Of a stretch of DNA of 64,000 bases, positions 53,605 to 61,791 are shown in pieces. Position numbers and translations under genes: made by a program. The notes under the pieces were generated by a model. That model was not told the origin of the DNA, searched no databases, and saw only the letters and a list, made by a program, of their open reading frames with translations. Position 1 is the first letter of the stretch. The number at the start of each line of letters is the position of its first letter. Source of the DNA: Sva-07 sp963715825 (lineage in GTDB: Bacteria > Actinomycetota > Acidimicrobiia > Acidimicrobiales > Ilumatobacteraceae); contig CAVQSI010000006.1 of assembly GCA_963715825.1 (NCBI GenBank), positions 62,001 to 126,000 on the forward strand, in the 5' to 3' direction.

Positions 53605-54594
53605 TCAGGCGAGGTTTTCGCCGTCGAAGATGTCGCTGACGCTGGTGTCGTCGAACACGGCGCCGAGGGCTTCGGCGATCAGCGGCGCCACCGACAGCAC
53701 CTCGATCTTGTCGAGTTGCTTCTCGGACGGCAACGGCAGCGTGTTGGTGAGCACGACCCGACTGATCGGGGCGTTCTTCAGCCGATCGATCGCCGGCCCC
53801 GACAGCACGCCATGCGTGGCCATCGCCCACACCTCGCTGGCGCCGCGCTCGACGAGCAGCTCGGCGGCTGCGCAGATCGTGCCGGCGGTGTCGATCATGT
53901 CGTCGGTGAGCACGCACAGGCGACCGTCGACGTCGCCCATCACCTCGGTTGCTTCGGCCACGTTGGTCATGCCCTTGGGCCGACGCTTGTAGATGAACGC
54001 GAGGTCGGCGCCACAGTCGTTGAGGTGCTGCGCCATGCGTTCGGCGACCTTGATGCGCCCGGCGTCGGGCGACACGATCACCGGCGCAGTGGCGTGCTCG
54101 CGGATGTAGGCCTCGAGCACCGGCATCGCCGTGAGATGATCGACCGGGCCCTCGAAGAACCCCTGGATCTGGCCCGAGTGCAGGTCGATCGAGATCATCC
54201 GCTTCGCGCCGGCGGCCTTGAACATGTCGGCCACCAACCGTGCGGTGATCGGCTCGCGACCCTCGGCCTTGCGGTCCTGGCGGGCGTATCCGTAGAACGG
54301 ACACACCGCGGTGATCCGCTTGGCCGACGCCCGGTAGGCGGCGTCGATCATGATCAGGTGTTCCATGATCGAGTCGTTGACGGAGTGGTTGTCGACGCCG
54401 TAGTGGCTCTGGATGACGAACACGTCCGAGCCGCGGATCGACTCACCGAACCGGCAGCGCACCTCGCCGTTCGAGAACTCGACGAGGTTGTCGTGTCCCA
54501 GCTCGATGTTGAGGTGCGACGCCACCTCCTGCGCCAGCTCGGGATGGGTCCGGCCCGAGTACAGGGCCAGTCGCTTGGTGGTGACCTTCTCCAT
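53605..54594 (-). CDS. prs: Ribose-phosphate pyrophosphokinase
   Basis: PRPP synthetase (329 residues) makes phosphoribosyl pyrophosphate for nucleotide, His and Trp synthesis. It has FSNGEVRCRFGESIRGSDVFVIQS (ATP site), YGYARQDRKAEGREPITARL (flexible loop, catalytic Lys/Arg), IDLHSGQIQGFF, VVSPDAGRIKVAERMA and the PRPP-binding LTDDMIDTAGTIC. ATG 54592-54594. It is 33 bp downstream of glmU on the same strand, the conserved glmU-prs pair. Confidence 0.95.
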   Translation of the reverse strand: MEKVTTKRLALYSGRTHPELAQEVASHLNIELGHDNLVEFSNGEVRCRFGESIRGSDVFVIQSHYGVDNHSVNDSIMEHLIMIDAAYRASAKRITAVCPFYGYARQDRKAEGREPITARLVADMFKAAGAKRMISIDLHSGQIQGFFEGPVDHLTAMPVLEAYIREHATAPVIVSPDAGRIKVAERMAQHLNDCGADLAFIYKRRPKGMTNVAEATEVMGDVDGRLCVLTDDMIDTAGTICAAAELLVERGASEVWAMATHGVLSGPAIDRLKNAPISRVVLTNTLPLPSEKQLDKIEVLSVAPLIAEALGAVFDDTSVSDIFDGENLA

Positions 54595-54627
54595 GAGCGG
54601 TTACGTCCTCCCCGACGTGGTGCGGCT

Positions 54628-55713
54628 TCAGCCGACAGGTGCAGTGTAGAAGGCGCCGGTCGTTGCGTTCGCAGCGACACTCGATCCGGCCGGCAGATGG
54701 GCGTACGGGCCGACGATCGCGGCAGGTCCGACCTCGGCATCGTGGCCGACGGTGTGCTCGACGACCGCCTCGGCGCCGACTGCGCAGTCGACGAGGCGCG
54801 TGTCGGGGCCGACTTCGCAGCCGTCGCCGACGACGGTGGATCCCTGCAGGATCGTGCCCGGATACAGCGTGACGTCGCGGCCGATCGTGACGGTGACGTC
54901 GATGAAGGTCTGGCGCGGATCGAGCATCGTGACGCCGCTCAACAGGTGCTCGCGGTTGGTACGCGACCGCAGTTCGCGCTCGGCGAGGGCGAGCTGCCAA
55001 CGGTCGTTGACGCCCTGGGTCTCGCCGGCGGGCGCCTGCACCACCCCGATGCGATGACCCATCGCGCCGAGCACCGAGATCACCTCGGTGAGGTAGTACT
55101 CGCCCTGTGCGTTGTCGGTGGTCAGCTTGCGCAGCGCCGGTCCCAGCAGGTCGCGCCGGAACGCATAGATCGACGTGCAGATCTCCTTGACGTCGAGTTC
55201 GTCGGGCGCCGCATCTCGATGCTCGACGATGCGCGCTGCCTGCCCGTCGGCCTTGCGGATGACCCGGCCGTAGCCGGTTGGGTCGTCCATCACGCTGGTG
55301 AGCAACGTCGCGGCGTTGCCGCACTCGACGTGGGTCTCGACGAGTTCGCGCAAGGTGTCGGGTCGCAGCAACGGCGTGTCACCGGGCAGCACGACGATGG
55401 TGGACTCGTCGTCGTAGTCGTCGCCACCGAAGGCGGTCATCCCGATCGAGGCGGCGTCGCCCGTGCCGTTCTGCTGGCGCTGCTCGACGAAGGCGACGTT
55501 GGCCCACGACGGCGCGAGTTGCTGCACCTTCTTGGTGACCTGCTCGGCACCGTGGCCGACGACGACCGCGGTGCGGTCGGGCGCCAACAGTTCGAGCGAG
55601 TGGATGACGTGGAGCACCATCGCCCGGCCGCAGATCATGTGCAGCGGCTTGGGTCGAGTGGAACGCATGCGGGTTCCCTCGCCGGCCGCGAGGATGATGG
55701 CGGAAACGCTCAT
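54628..55713 (-). CDS. glmU: GlmU-like uridyltransferase lacking the acetyltransferase active site
   Basis: N-terminal uridyltransferase domain: LAAGEGTRMRSTRPKPLHMI, GNGTGDA-like QQNGTGDAA, VVLPGDTPLL, GYGRVI and GVNDRWQLA. It makes UDP-GlcNAc from GlcNAc-1-P. A left-handed beta-helix follows (FIDVTVTIGRDVTLYPGTIL ...), but the protein ends at residue 361 just after GPYAHLPAGSSV. The full enzyme has about 100 more residues with the catalytic His and Lys of glucosamine-1-P acetyltransferase. No continuation is visible in any frame before prs. ATG at 55711-55713 shares its A with the encoded CCA of tRNA-Gln. Confidence 0.88.
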   Translation of the reverse strand: MSVSAIILAAGEGTRMRSTRPKPLHMICGRAMVLHVIHSLELLAPDRTAVVVGHGAEQVTKKVQQLAPSWANVAFVEQRQQNGTGDAASIGMTAFGGDDYDDESTIVVLPGDTPLLRPDTLRELVETHVECGNAATLLTSVMDDPTGYGRVIRKADGQAARIVEHRDAAPDELDVKEICTSIYAFRRDLLGPALRKLTTDNAQGEYYLTEVISVLGAMGHRIGVVQAPAGETQGVNDRWQLALAERELRSRTNREHLLSGVTMLDPRQTFIDVTVTIGRDVTLYPGTILQGSTVVGDGCEVGPDTRLVDCAVGAEAVVEHTVGHDAEVGPAAIVGPYAHLPAGSSVAANATTGAFYTAPVG

Positions 55714-55786
55714 GGCTCCGGGGAGAGGATTCGAACCCCTACACGCGGCACCAAAAACCGCTGTCCTACCATTAGACGACCCCGGA
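55713..55786 (-). tRNA. tRNA-Gln (anticodon UUG)
   Basis: A complete cloverleaf on the minus strand. The acceptor stem is TCCGGGG/CCCCGGA with discriminator G and encoded CCA. The D arm GTCT...GGAC has a GG-bearing loop. The anticodon stem is GCGGT/GCCGC (closing T-G) with loop TTTTGGT, so the anticodon is TTG. The variable loop is four bases. The T arm is AGGGG-TTCGAAT-CCTCT. The final A of CCA is the A of the glmU ATG. Confidence 0.93.
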
Positions 55787-55908
55787 CTCGATTGTGTGAC
55801 CGACGGCGTGTGTCGGTGTGCTCACCGTATCTCGCCGGGCCGGGCACGCCACGCGACGTTCGCGGGCCGGTGGCACGGCGAGCGCGAACCGGTAGCGTGG
55901 CGACCCTT

Positions 55909-56001
55909 ATGGGTTCTCTGATCAAGAAGCGTCGCAAGCGCATGCGGAAGAAGAAGCACAAGAAGATGCTGCGCCGCACGCGCCACCAGCGTCGCAAGTA
56001 G
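55909..56001 (+). CDS. bS22 small ribosomal protein (AURKAIP1/COX24 domain)
   Basis: A 30-residue, extremely basic peptide: MGSLIKKRRKRMRKKK, then HKKMLRRTRHQRRK. It is the AURKAIP1/COX24-domain protein identified as bS22 in mycobacterial 30S subunits. ATG at 55909 has no clear Shine-Dalgarno, so leaderless translation is likely. It is divergent from tRNA-Gln and convergent with ispE, three bases away. Confidence 0.9.
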   Translation: MGSLIKKRRKRMRKKKHKKMLRRTRHQRRK

Positions 56002-56004
56002 TCA

Positions 56005-56856
56005 TCACGTCCACGCCGGCAGGTCCTCACGACCCGCCGCCACGTCCATCGGCACGGTTCGTGCCACCACCACTCGAGCGCCCTCGTCGACCAGTTCGCC
56101 GAGGGCGTTTGCGCGTTCGCCCTCGACGAACCACGTCGCGCCGCTGCCGGCGAGCACCGGGGCGGCACCGACGCAGTCGCCGATCAGGTCGCGCCAACGG
56201 CGCAGCTCGGGCTCGACGACGAGCGCCGCTGGTTCGAGGTCGTTCGGTCCGTCCGCGACGGGACCGCGGAGTTCGTCCCACGCCCGATAGGCCGCCGGTG
56301 TGCTGACCGAGAGCGGCGGGATGACCAGCGTGACCACGCGGTCGACGTGGTCGAGCGGCTCGACGACTTCGCCGATGCCCCGCACGCGAGCCCGACCACC
56401 CACGAGGCAGAACGGGATGTCGGCGCCGAGTGCCGAGGCACGCGCCAGCGTCGACGACGACGAGTCGCAGCCGCACCACCGCAGGACGGTCGCGGCGTCG
56501 GTGGAGCCGCCGCCGAGGCCCCCGCCGTGGGGGATCAGCTTGTGGAGGTGGAGACCGACATCGCGGACATCGCCGACATCGCCGATCTCGCTGCCGAGAC
56601 GAAGGGCGCGGGCGACGAGGTTGGTGTGGTCGAGGGGGATCCCCTCGCTGAACGGCCCCGAGGCGCTGAGGTCCCGCCCGCCCGGAGTCAGCGTGATCAG
56701 GTCGTGCAGGTCGAGGCTCACCATCTCGGCGTCGATCACGTGGTAGCCGTCGTCGCGGACACCGGTGACCCGCAGCCCCAGCGTGAGCTTGGCGTGGGCG
56801 CGCAGCGTGACGGCCTGGTCGTGCGACGTGCCGGCCGCACGTGCCACGTCGTTCAC
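56005..56856 (-). CDS. ispE: 4-diphosphocytidyl-2-C-methyl-D-erythritol kinase
   Basis: GHMP kinase of 283 residues in the MEP isoprenoid pathway. AHAKLTLGLRVTGVRDDGYHVIDAEMV holds the substrate-binding Lys/Asp/His, PHGGGLGGGSTDAATVLRW is the ATP-binding loop with the catalytic Asp, and PVLAGSGATWFVEGE is motif 3. The GTG at 56854-56856 overlaps the ksgA stop (GTGA), the conserved coupled pair. Confidence 0.93.
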   Translation of the reverse strand: MNDVARAAGTSHDQAVTLRAHAKLTLGLRVTGVRDDGYHVIDAEMVSLDLHDLITLTPGGRDLSASGPFSEGIPLDHTNLVARALRLGSEIGDVGDVRDVGLHLHKLIPHGGGLGGGSTDAATVLRWCGCDSSSSTLARASALGADIPFCLVGGRARVRGIGEVVEPLDHVDRVVTLVIPPLSVSTPAAYRAWDELRGPVADGPNDLEPAALVVEPELRRWRDLIGDCVGAAPVLAGSGATWFVEGERANALGELVDEGARVVVARTVPMDVAAGREDLPAWT

Positions 56857-57683
56857 CGTGCGACCGGTCCGGCTGCGAGGTGGGCGTCGGTCAGGCGGCA
56901 CCAGGCGTCGACGTCGAGTTCCTCGGGTCGCGCCGTTGGCGGGATGTTCGCTGCGTCGTACGTGCCGGCAGCGACGATGCCCGAGAGCGATCGGCGCAGC
57001 ATCTTGCGGCGTTGCCCGAAGCCGGCGCGCACCAGCGTGAACAGCGTCGTCGGGTCGGTGGCGGGCGGTTCGTGTCGGGCGATCGCGACCAGCGAGGACT
57101 CGACGTTCGGCCGGGGGACGAACACCGACGCGGGAACGTGGCCGACGACCTTGGCGTCGGCCCAGTACGCCGTCTTCACGCTGACCGCGCCGTAGGCCGC
57201 CGTCCGCGGTGACGCGGCGAAGCGTTCCGCCGCCTCGCGCTGCACCATCACCAACATCCGGGCGATGTCCGGCACCTCGTCGAGCAGGTCGCAGATCAGC
57301 GGCGTCGCGACGTTGTACGGCAGGTTCGCCACGAGCACCCACGCGTCGTGCCCGGCCAGGAGTTCGGTCCAGTCGAGGTGCATCGCGTCGGCCTCGACCA
57401 CGCGTACGTTGGAGCGGTCCGCCACGACGTCTCGCAGGATCGGCACGACACCTCGGTCGACCTCGATCGCCGTGATGTCCGCGCCGGTGTCGGCGAGCGC
57501 CAACGTCAACGAGCCCAGCCCAGCGCCGATCTCGACCACACGATCACCTTCGCCGACGTGCGCGAGCTCGGCGATGCGCCGCACGGTGTTGGGATCGGCG
57601 ACGAAGTTCTGACCGAGGTCGCGCCGCGGGGCGAGTGAGGCGGAGTCGAGGAGTTCGCGGATCGTGGGGCGCGAGTGCGTCAC
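56853..57683 (-). CDS. rsmA: 16S rRNA dimethyladenosine transferase
   Basis: KsgA/RsmA (276 residues) dimethylates A1518 and A1519 of 16S rRNA. It has LGQNFVADPNTVRRI, VVEIGAGLGSLTLALADTGADITAIEVD (SAM site), VEADAMHLDW, and NLPYNVATPL (NLPY catalytic motif). GTG at 57681-57683 overlaps the upstream stop by four bases. Confidence 0.94.
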   Translation of the reverse strand: MTHSRPTIRELLDSASLAPRRDLGQNFVADPNTVRRIAELAHVGEGDRVVEIGAGLGSLTLALADTGADITAIEVDRGVVPILRDVVADRSNVRVVEADAMHLDWTELLAGHDAWVLVANLPYNVATPLICDLLDEVPDIARMLVMVQREAAERFAASPRTAAYGAVSVKTAYWADAKVVGHVPASVFVPRPNVESSLVAIARHEPPATDPTTLFTLVRAGFGQRRKMLRRSLSGIVAAGTYDAANIPPTARPEELDVDAWCRLTDAHLAAGPVAR

Positions 57684-58201
57684 CGACGGATCTCGACCGA
57701 GATCGGCGCGTCGGTGAGGTCGGCAATGGTGGCGAACGCCGAGGTGTTCATGACGAGGTCGCCGGCCTCATTGCCCGGTGCGAGCACGGTGGTGCAGCGC
57801 ATCGATCGGTTGTTGTCGAGATTGACGACGGTGATCCGGCTGCCGCTGGTCATCCCCGCCACGATGCAGCTGCCGGGGGCGACGTTGCTCCGGAACGTCG
57901 CCTTGGCGGCGACGCCCTCGATCAGCGGCCTGGCCGGGATGGCGATCTCGGACTGTCCGGCGCCCGCTGCGCTCGCAGGTCCTTCGAGGAACACCGGCGC
58001 CACGTCGTCGAGATCGTCGATCGTCGGCGATGCCGCACCCGTGCTGGGGGTGTCGCCGACCGGGTCGAGGCCTGCCACCGCGAGGTTCGGCGAGGTCGAG
58101 TTGTTCTCCGACGTGTTCGCCCACCACAGCGCAGGCAGCGCTACGAGGGTGAGCACGGTCGCTGCGATGAAGCGGCGCCGGTCGGTGTCGTTGAGAGCCA
58201 T
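57680..58201 (-). CDS. Membrane-anchored protein with RlpA-like double-psi barrel
   Basis: Protein of 173 residues with an N-terminal anchor (FIAATVLTLVALPALWWA), an Asp/Thr-rich linker and a C-terminal domain. The C-terminal domain (MTSGSRITVVNLDNNRSMRC ... GDLVMNTSAFATIADL) resembles the RlpA-like double-psi beta-barrel found at the end of RpfB/YuiC-type wall proteins. In Mycobacterium the slot between tatD and ksgA is occupied by rpfB, so this could be a reduced functional counterpart. The catalytic Asp of MltA-type barrels is not evident. ATG at 58199-58201. Confidence 0.62.
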   Translation of the reverse strand: MALNDTDRRRFIAATVLTLVALPALWWANTSENNSTSPNLAVAGLDPVGDTPSTGAASPTIDDLDDVAPVFLEGPASAAGAGQSEIAIPARPLIEGVAAKATFRSNVAPGSCIVAGMTSGSRITVVNLDNNRSMRCTTVLAPGNEAGDLVMNTSAFATIADLTDAPISVEIRR

Positions 58202-58390
58202 GCTGGTGTGGGGGTGGATGTCGGGGTGGGTCGTCGTGCCTGCGTCAGGAGTGCCGGGGCGGCGATCGCGGTGTTCGGGCGGCCGCCCCGTCGAGGGTGC
58301 ATCAGCGTATCGGCCGGTTCCCGGGGCAGCGAGTCGAAGCGCCCCCTCGACCACGCAGCGTGGTCGGCCGACCCTGGCCGGAACGACCCG

Positions 58391-59164
58391 TCAGGAGGGC
58401 AGGGCGAACACGGCGCGGGCGTTCGCGGTTGTTGCTGCAGCGACGTCGGCGACCGCGAGGTCGCGAAGGTCGGCGATGTGCTGGCCGACGTGAGGGACCC
58501 AGGCCGGCCGGTTCGGCTTGCCCCGGTGCGGCACCGGCGCGAGGTACGGGCTGTCGGTTTCGACCAGCATCCGCTCGAGCGGGCACAGGGCCGCAGCGGC
58601 CTGTACCTCGGGCGCTCCCTTGAACGTGACGATGCCGGAGAACGACAGGAACGCGCCGAGGTCGAGCGCTCGCCTCGCCTCGTCCGGGCCGCCGGTGAAG
58701 CAGTGGAACACCGTGCGAGCCGGGACGCCGACGTCGGCCAGCACGGCGAACGTGTCGTCCCACGCGTCGCGTGTGTGGATCACCAACGCGAGGTCGCGAT
58801 CGTTCGCCAACGCGAGCTGCTCGGCGAACGCCCGCTGCTGGACCTCGCGCGGAGAGTGGTCGTAGTAGTAGTCCAGACCGCACTCGCCGACCGCCACGAT
58901 GCCAGCGGTGTCGACGAGGTCGACGATCGTGTCGACGCCGTTCACCGCATCGTGGGGATGCAGACCGACGGTTGCGAACACGCCGTCATGCGACTCGGCT
59001 GCCGCGATCGCCGCGAGCGACGTGGCGCGATCGCACCCGACCGAGATCAACGTCGTGACGCCGGCAGCCGCTGCGGCCTCGACCGCGCCCGCCGTCCCGT
59101 CGGGAATCCGCTCGTCGTGAACGTGACAGTGAGAATCCGTCCACAACAACTTGCTCGGCCTCAC
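58391..59164 (-). CDS. tatD: TatD-family metal-dependent DNase
   Basis: TatD hydrolase of 257 residues. Metal ligands are DSHCHVHD (HxH), ECGLDYYYDHSP (Glu), VIHTRDAW (His), FHCFTGGPDEA (His) and ETDSPYLAP (Asp), with TVGLHPHD before them. It acts as a 3'-exonuclease and is used in repair. The GTG start at 59164 lies inside the tail of a family A repeat (GTGAGGCCGAGCAA), giving the first five residues. TTG codons at about 59149 and 59146 could be the older start. Confidence 0.9.
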   Translation of the reverse strand: MRPSKLLWTDSHCHVHDERIPDGTAGAVEAAAAAGVTTLISVGCDRATSLAAIAAAESHDGVFATVGLHPHDAVNGVDTIVDLVDTAGIVAVGECGLDYYYDHSPREVQQRAFAEQLALANDRDLALVIHTRDAWDDTFAVLADVGVPARTVFHCFTGGPDEARRALDLGAFLSFSGIVTFKGAPEVQAAAALCPLERMLVETDSPYLAPVPHRGKPNRPAWVPHVGQHIADLRDLAVADVAAATTANARAVFALPS

Positions 59165-59344
59165 GGTGCGTCTCCTGGCAACACGGTTGGTCGGCCTCGC
59201 TCCGGCTCGTCGCTGGCGCTTCCCTCGCCGGCTGCGCTTTCGTCGCTGGCGCTGCTGTGCTGGTTGCTCGGCCTCACGGTACGTCTCCTGGCAACACGGT
59301 TGGTCGGCCTCGCTCCGGCTCGTCGTTGGCGCTTGACTCGCCGG
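59151..59344. repeat. Family A repeat locus 3: two 3' modules in tandem, inverted
   Basis: Two copies about 113 bp apart (59151-59231 and 59264-59344), in the opposite orientation to loci 1 and 2. Each consists of TTGCTCGGCCTCAC, a spacer with TCTCCTGGCAACACGGTT, and the 43-bp module. The first module is identical to that of locus 1. No GATGAGCGA hairpin units are present. It fills the metG-tatD gap. Confidence 0.88.
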
Positions 59345-59356
59345 CGGCGTGGTCGG

Positions 59357-60874
59357 TCATGTCAGGCGGGGGAAGAGGGCGTCGCCCTTCGTCACCGGGG
59401 CGCCGGGGGAGTAGCGGCCCCAGGTGGCAGCGTCGGGGAGGCGCTCGTCGGCGACGTCGCCCGGTAGGCCGATGCGTTCCCAGATCGCCTGCGCGGTGTC
59501 GGGCATCGCGGCGTGGACCAGCACGGCGACGATGCGCAACGCTTCGAGCGCGTCACCCATCACGGCATCGACGCCGGGGCCCGGCTCGGCCTTCCACGGC
59601 TCGTTGGTCTCGAGGTGTGAGTTGGTGGCGCGCACCAACTGCCACGTCGCGTCGAGCGCCTTGCTCGGCTGGACCGCATCCCACTGCGCGGCGGTCTCGG
59701 CGAACGCCGTCGCTGCCACCGCTGCCAGTGGGCTCTCGGGATTCGGCGCGGTGCCGACGCCGTCACACTTCTTGGCCACCACCGTCGCCACGCGGGCGAG
59801 CAGGTTGCCGAGGTTGTTCGCGAGGTCCGAGTTGTAGCGCGACGTGAACCCCTCGATCGAGAAGTCGCCGTCGTTGCCGTAGGCGGTGTCGGCGAGGACG
59901 TAGTAGCGGAACCCGTCGAGGCCGACGTCGTCGATCAGGTCGAGCGGGTTCACCACGTTGCCGGAGGTCTTGCTCATCTTCTCGCCGCCCGACAGCAGCC
60001 AGCCGCCGATCGCCCAGCCCTTGGGCAGCTCGACACCCGCCGACATCAGCATCGCCGGCCAGTACACGCAGTGCTGGCGCACGATGTCCTTGCCGATCAG
60101 GTGGTAGTCGACCGGCCACCAGTCGCGGTAGCCGTCGGTGCCGTCGCCGAAGCCGACCGCGGCGAGGTAGTTCGTGAGCGCATCGAACCACACGTAGGTG
60201 ACGTGCTTCGGGTCCCACGGCAGCGGGATGCCCCATTCCAGCGACGTGCGGCTGACGGAGAAGTCACGCAGTCCGCTCTTGATCAGCCCGATCGCTTCGT
60301 TGCCGCGGTGTTCGGGTGTCAGCGCCGTCGGATGCCCGGCGTACCAGTCGAGCAGGCGATCTTCGAACCGCGACAGGCGGAAGAAGTAGTTCTCCTCCTC
60401 GAAGTACTCGACCGGACGCTGGTGGATCGGGCAGCAGTCGGACGCCCCGTCCACGACGATCAGTTCGTCGTCGGCGTAGTACTCCTCGCACGCAACGCAG
60501 TACTTGCCGGCGAACGTGTCGAGCTCGATGTCGCCGGCGTCGTAGCAGCGCTGGAGCAGCTCGGCGACCGCGGCCTTGTGCCGAGGCTCGGTGGTGCGGA
60601 TGAAGTCGTCGTTGCTGATGTTGAGGCGTTCCCACGCCGCCGCGAACTTCGGGGCGATGTCGTCGGTGAACGCCTGCGGTGACACACCGGCGGCCTCGGC
60701 GGCCTGCTGGATCTTGAGCCCGTGCTCGTCGGTGCCGGTGACGTACTTGACGTCGTCGCCGAGCAGGCGGTGCCACCGGGCGAGCGCGTCGCCGACGATC
60801 GTGGTGTACGCATGGCCGAGGTGCGGCTCGGCGTTCACGTAGTAGATCGGTGTCGTCAGATAGAACCGGCTCAC
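59357..60874 (-). CDS. metG: Methionyl-tRNA synthetase
   Basis: Class I synthetase of 505 residues charging tRNA-Met. FYLTTPIYYVNAEPHLGHAYTT contains the HIGH motif (as HLGH). The zinc knuckle is CVACEEYY with CCPIHQRP. WFDALTNYLAAVG follows, and the KMSKS loop is GGEKMSKTSGN. It lacks the C-terminal tRNA-binding EMAP domain, as in short actinobacterial MetG. GTG 60874 (VSRFYL) is chosen from family pattern; GTG 60883 is possible. Confidence 0.94.
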   Translation of the reverse strand: MSRFYLTTPIYYVNAEPHLGHAYTTIVGDALARWHRLLGDDVKYVTGTDEHGLKIQQAAEAAGVSPQAFTDDIAPKFAAAWERLNISNDDFIRTTEPRHKAAVAELLQRCYDAGDIELDTFAGKYCVACEEYYADDELIVVDGASDCCPIHQRPVEYFEEENYFFRLSRFEDRLLDWYAGHPTALTPEHRGNEAIGLIKSGLRDFSVSRTSLEWGIPLPWDPKHVTYVWFDALTNYLAAVGFGDGTDGYRDWWPVDYHLIGKDIVRQHCVYWPAMLMSAGVELPKGWAIGGWLLSGGEKMSKTSGNVVNPLDLIDDVGLDGFRYYVLADTAYGNDGDFSIEGFTSRYNSDLANNLGNLLARVATVVAKKCDGVGTAPNPESPLAAVAATAFAETAAQWDAVQPSKALDATWQLVRATNSHLETNEPWKAEPGPGVDAVMGDALEALRIVAVLVHAAMPDTAQAIWERIGLPGDVADERLPDAATWGRYSPGAPVTKGDALFPRLT

Positions 60875-60929
60875 GTCGTGCACGCTAGAGCCTCGGCTCC
60901 CTCGGACCACCGGCGATACCGTGCTGGCG

Positions 60930-61760
60930 ATGTCCGGAGTCTTCGCCGATGCCACCACCGTCCGACGCCTCGTCACCGAGACCGCTCCGGCCGACGACTC
61001 GGCGGTCACCCGCTTCGCCGCCGACGTCAAGGCCGGCTGGGACATCGGCGGCAACGCCAACGGTGGCTACCTGATGGCGATCGCCGGGCGGGCGATGACC
61101 GAGGCCGTCGGTCGGCCACCGGTCACGTTGACCGCCCACTACCTGCGCCCAGCGGCGGCCGGACCTTGCGAGATCGAGGTGTCGACCGTGCGATCCGGTC
61201 GCCGCTTCGCGACCGCCACAGCGACGCTCACGATGGAGTCGGGTCAGATCCTCCAGCTGCTCGGCACGTTCGGCGACCAGACCCCGGGCGGGCCGTCGCT
61301 CACCCGCGAAGCTCCCGTCGAGCTTCCCGACTACGACGACTGCGAGATCCCACCGGCGCCCACGGAGGGGCCACGACCCGAGATGTTCCGTCGGCTCGCC
61401 GTGCGTATCCGCCCCGGCGACGAAGGGTTCCGTACGGGCAACCCGTCCGGCCAGCCCGAGATCCGCGGATGGTTCGCGTTCGCGGATGGCGAGCCGATCG
61501 ACGCCGTCGGCCTGCTGCTCGTGGCCGACGCCTTCCCGCCGCCGATCTTCAACACGACGCTGCCGGTCGCCTGGGTGCCGACGGTCGAGCTGACCGTGCA
61601 CGTCCGCGGCGTCCCCGAGCCCGGTCCGCTGCGCTGCTGGTTCCGGTCGCGGTTCATCCACGACGGTCTGCTCGACGAGGAAGGCGAGATCTGGGACTCG
61701 ACCGGCAAACTCGTCGCCCAGAGCCGCCAGCTCGCCCTGTTCCCCCGAACCGCTCCCTGA
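60930..61760 (+). CDS. Acyl-CoA thioesterase family protein (double hotdog)
   Basis: TesB-like thioesterase-fold protein of 276 residues. The first hotdog has WDIGGNANGGYLMAIAGRAM and VTLTAHYLRPAAAGPCEIEV. The second has FADGEPIDAVGLLLVADAFPPPIF, VPTVELTVHVRG and GLLDEEGEIWDSTGKLVAQSRQLAL. The last segment is the typical end of these proteins. Acyl-CoA hydrolysis is expected; chain length is unknown. ATG 60930 (GTG 60921 is alternative). It is divergent from metG. Confidence 0.82.
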   Translation: MSGVFADATTVRRLVTETAPADDSAVTRFAADVKAGWDIGGNANGGYLMAIAGRAMTEAVGRPPVTLTAHYLRPAAAGPCEIEVSTVRSGRRFATATATLTMESGQILQLLGTFGDQTPGGPSLTREAPVELPDYDDCEIPPAPTEGPRPEMFRRLAVRIRPGDEGFRTGNPSGQPEIRGWFAFADGEPIDAVGLLLVADAFPPPIFNTTLPVAWVPTVELTVHVRGVPEPGPLRCWFRSRFIHDGLLDEEGEIWDSTGKLVAQSRQLALFPRTAP

Positions 61761-61791
61761 CCCGCGGCCTGACGATCCGCCAGGTGGCCGG

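Noticed and set aside
52597..56001. A 1134-codon plus-strand open frame across AbiEi-like, prs, glmU and tRNA-Gln
   Set aside because: It is antisense to well-recognised genes and runs through a tRNA; long antisense frames are expected at this GC content. Only its last 30 codons (bS22) are real.
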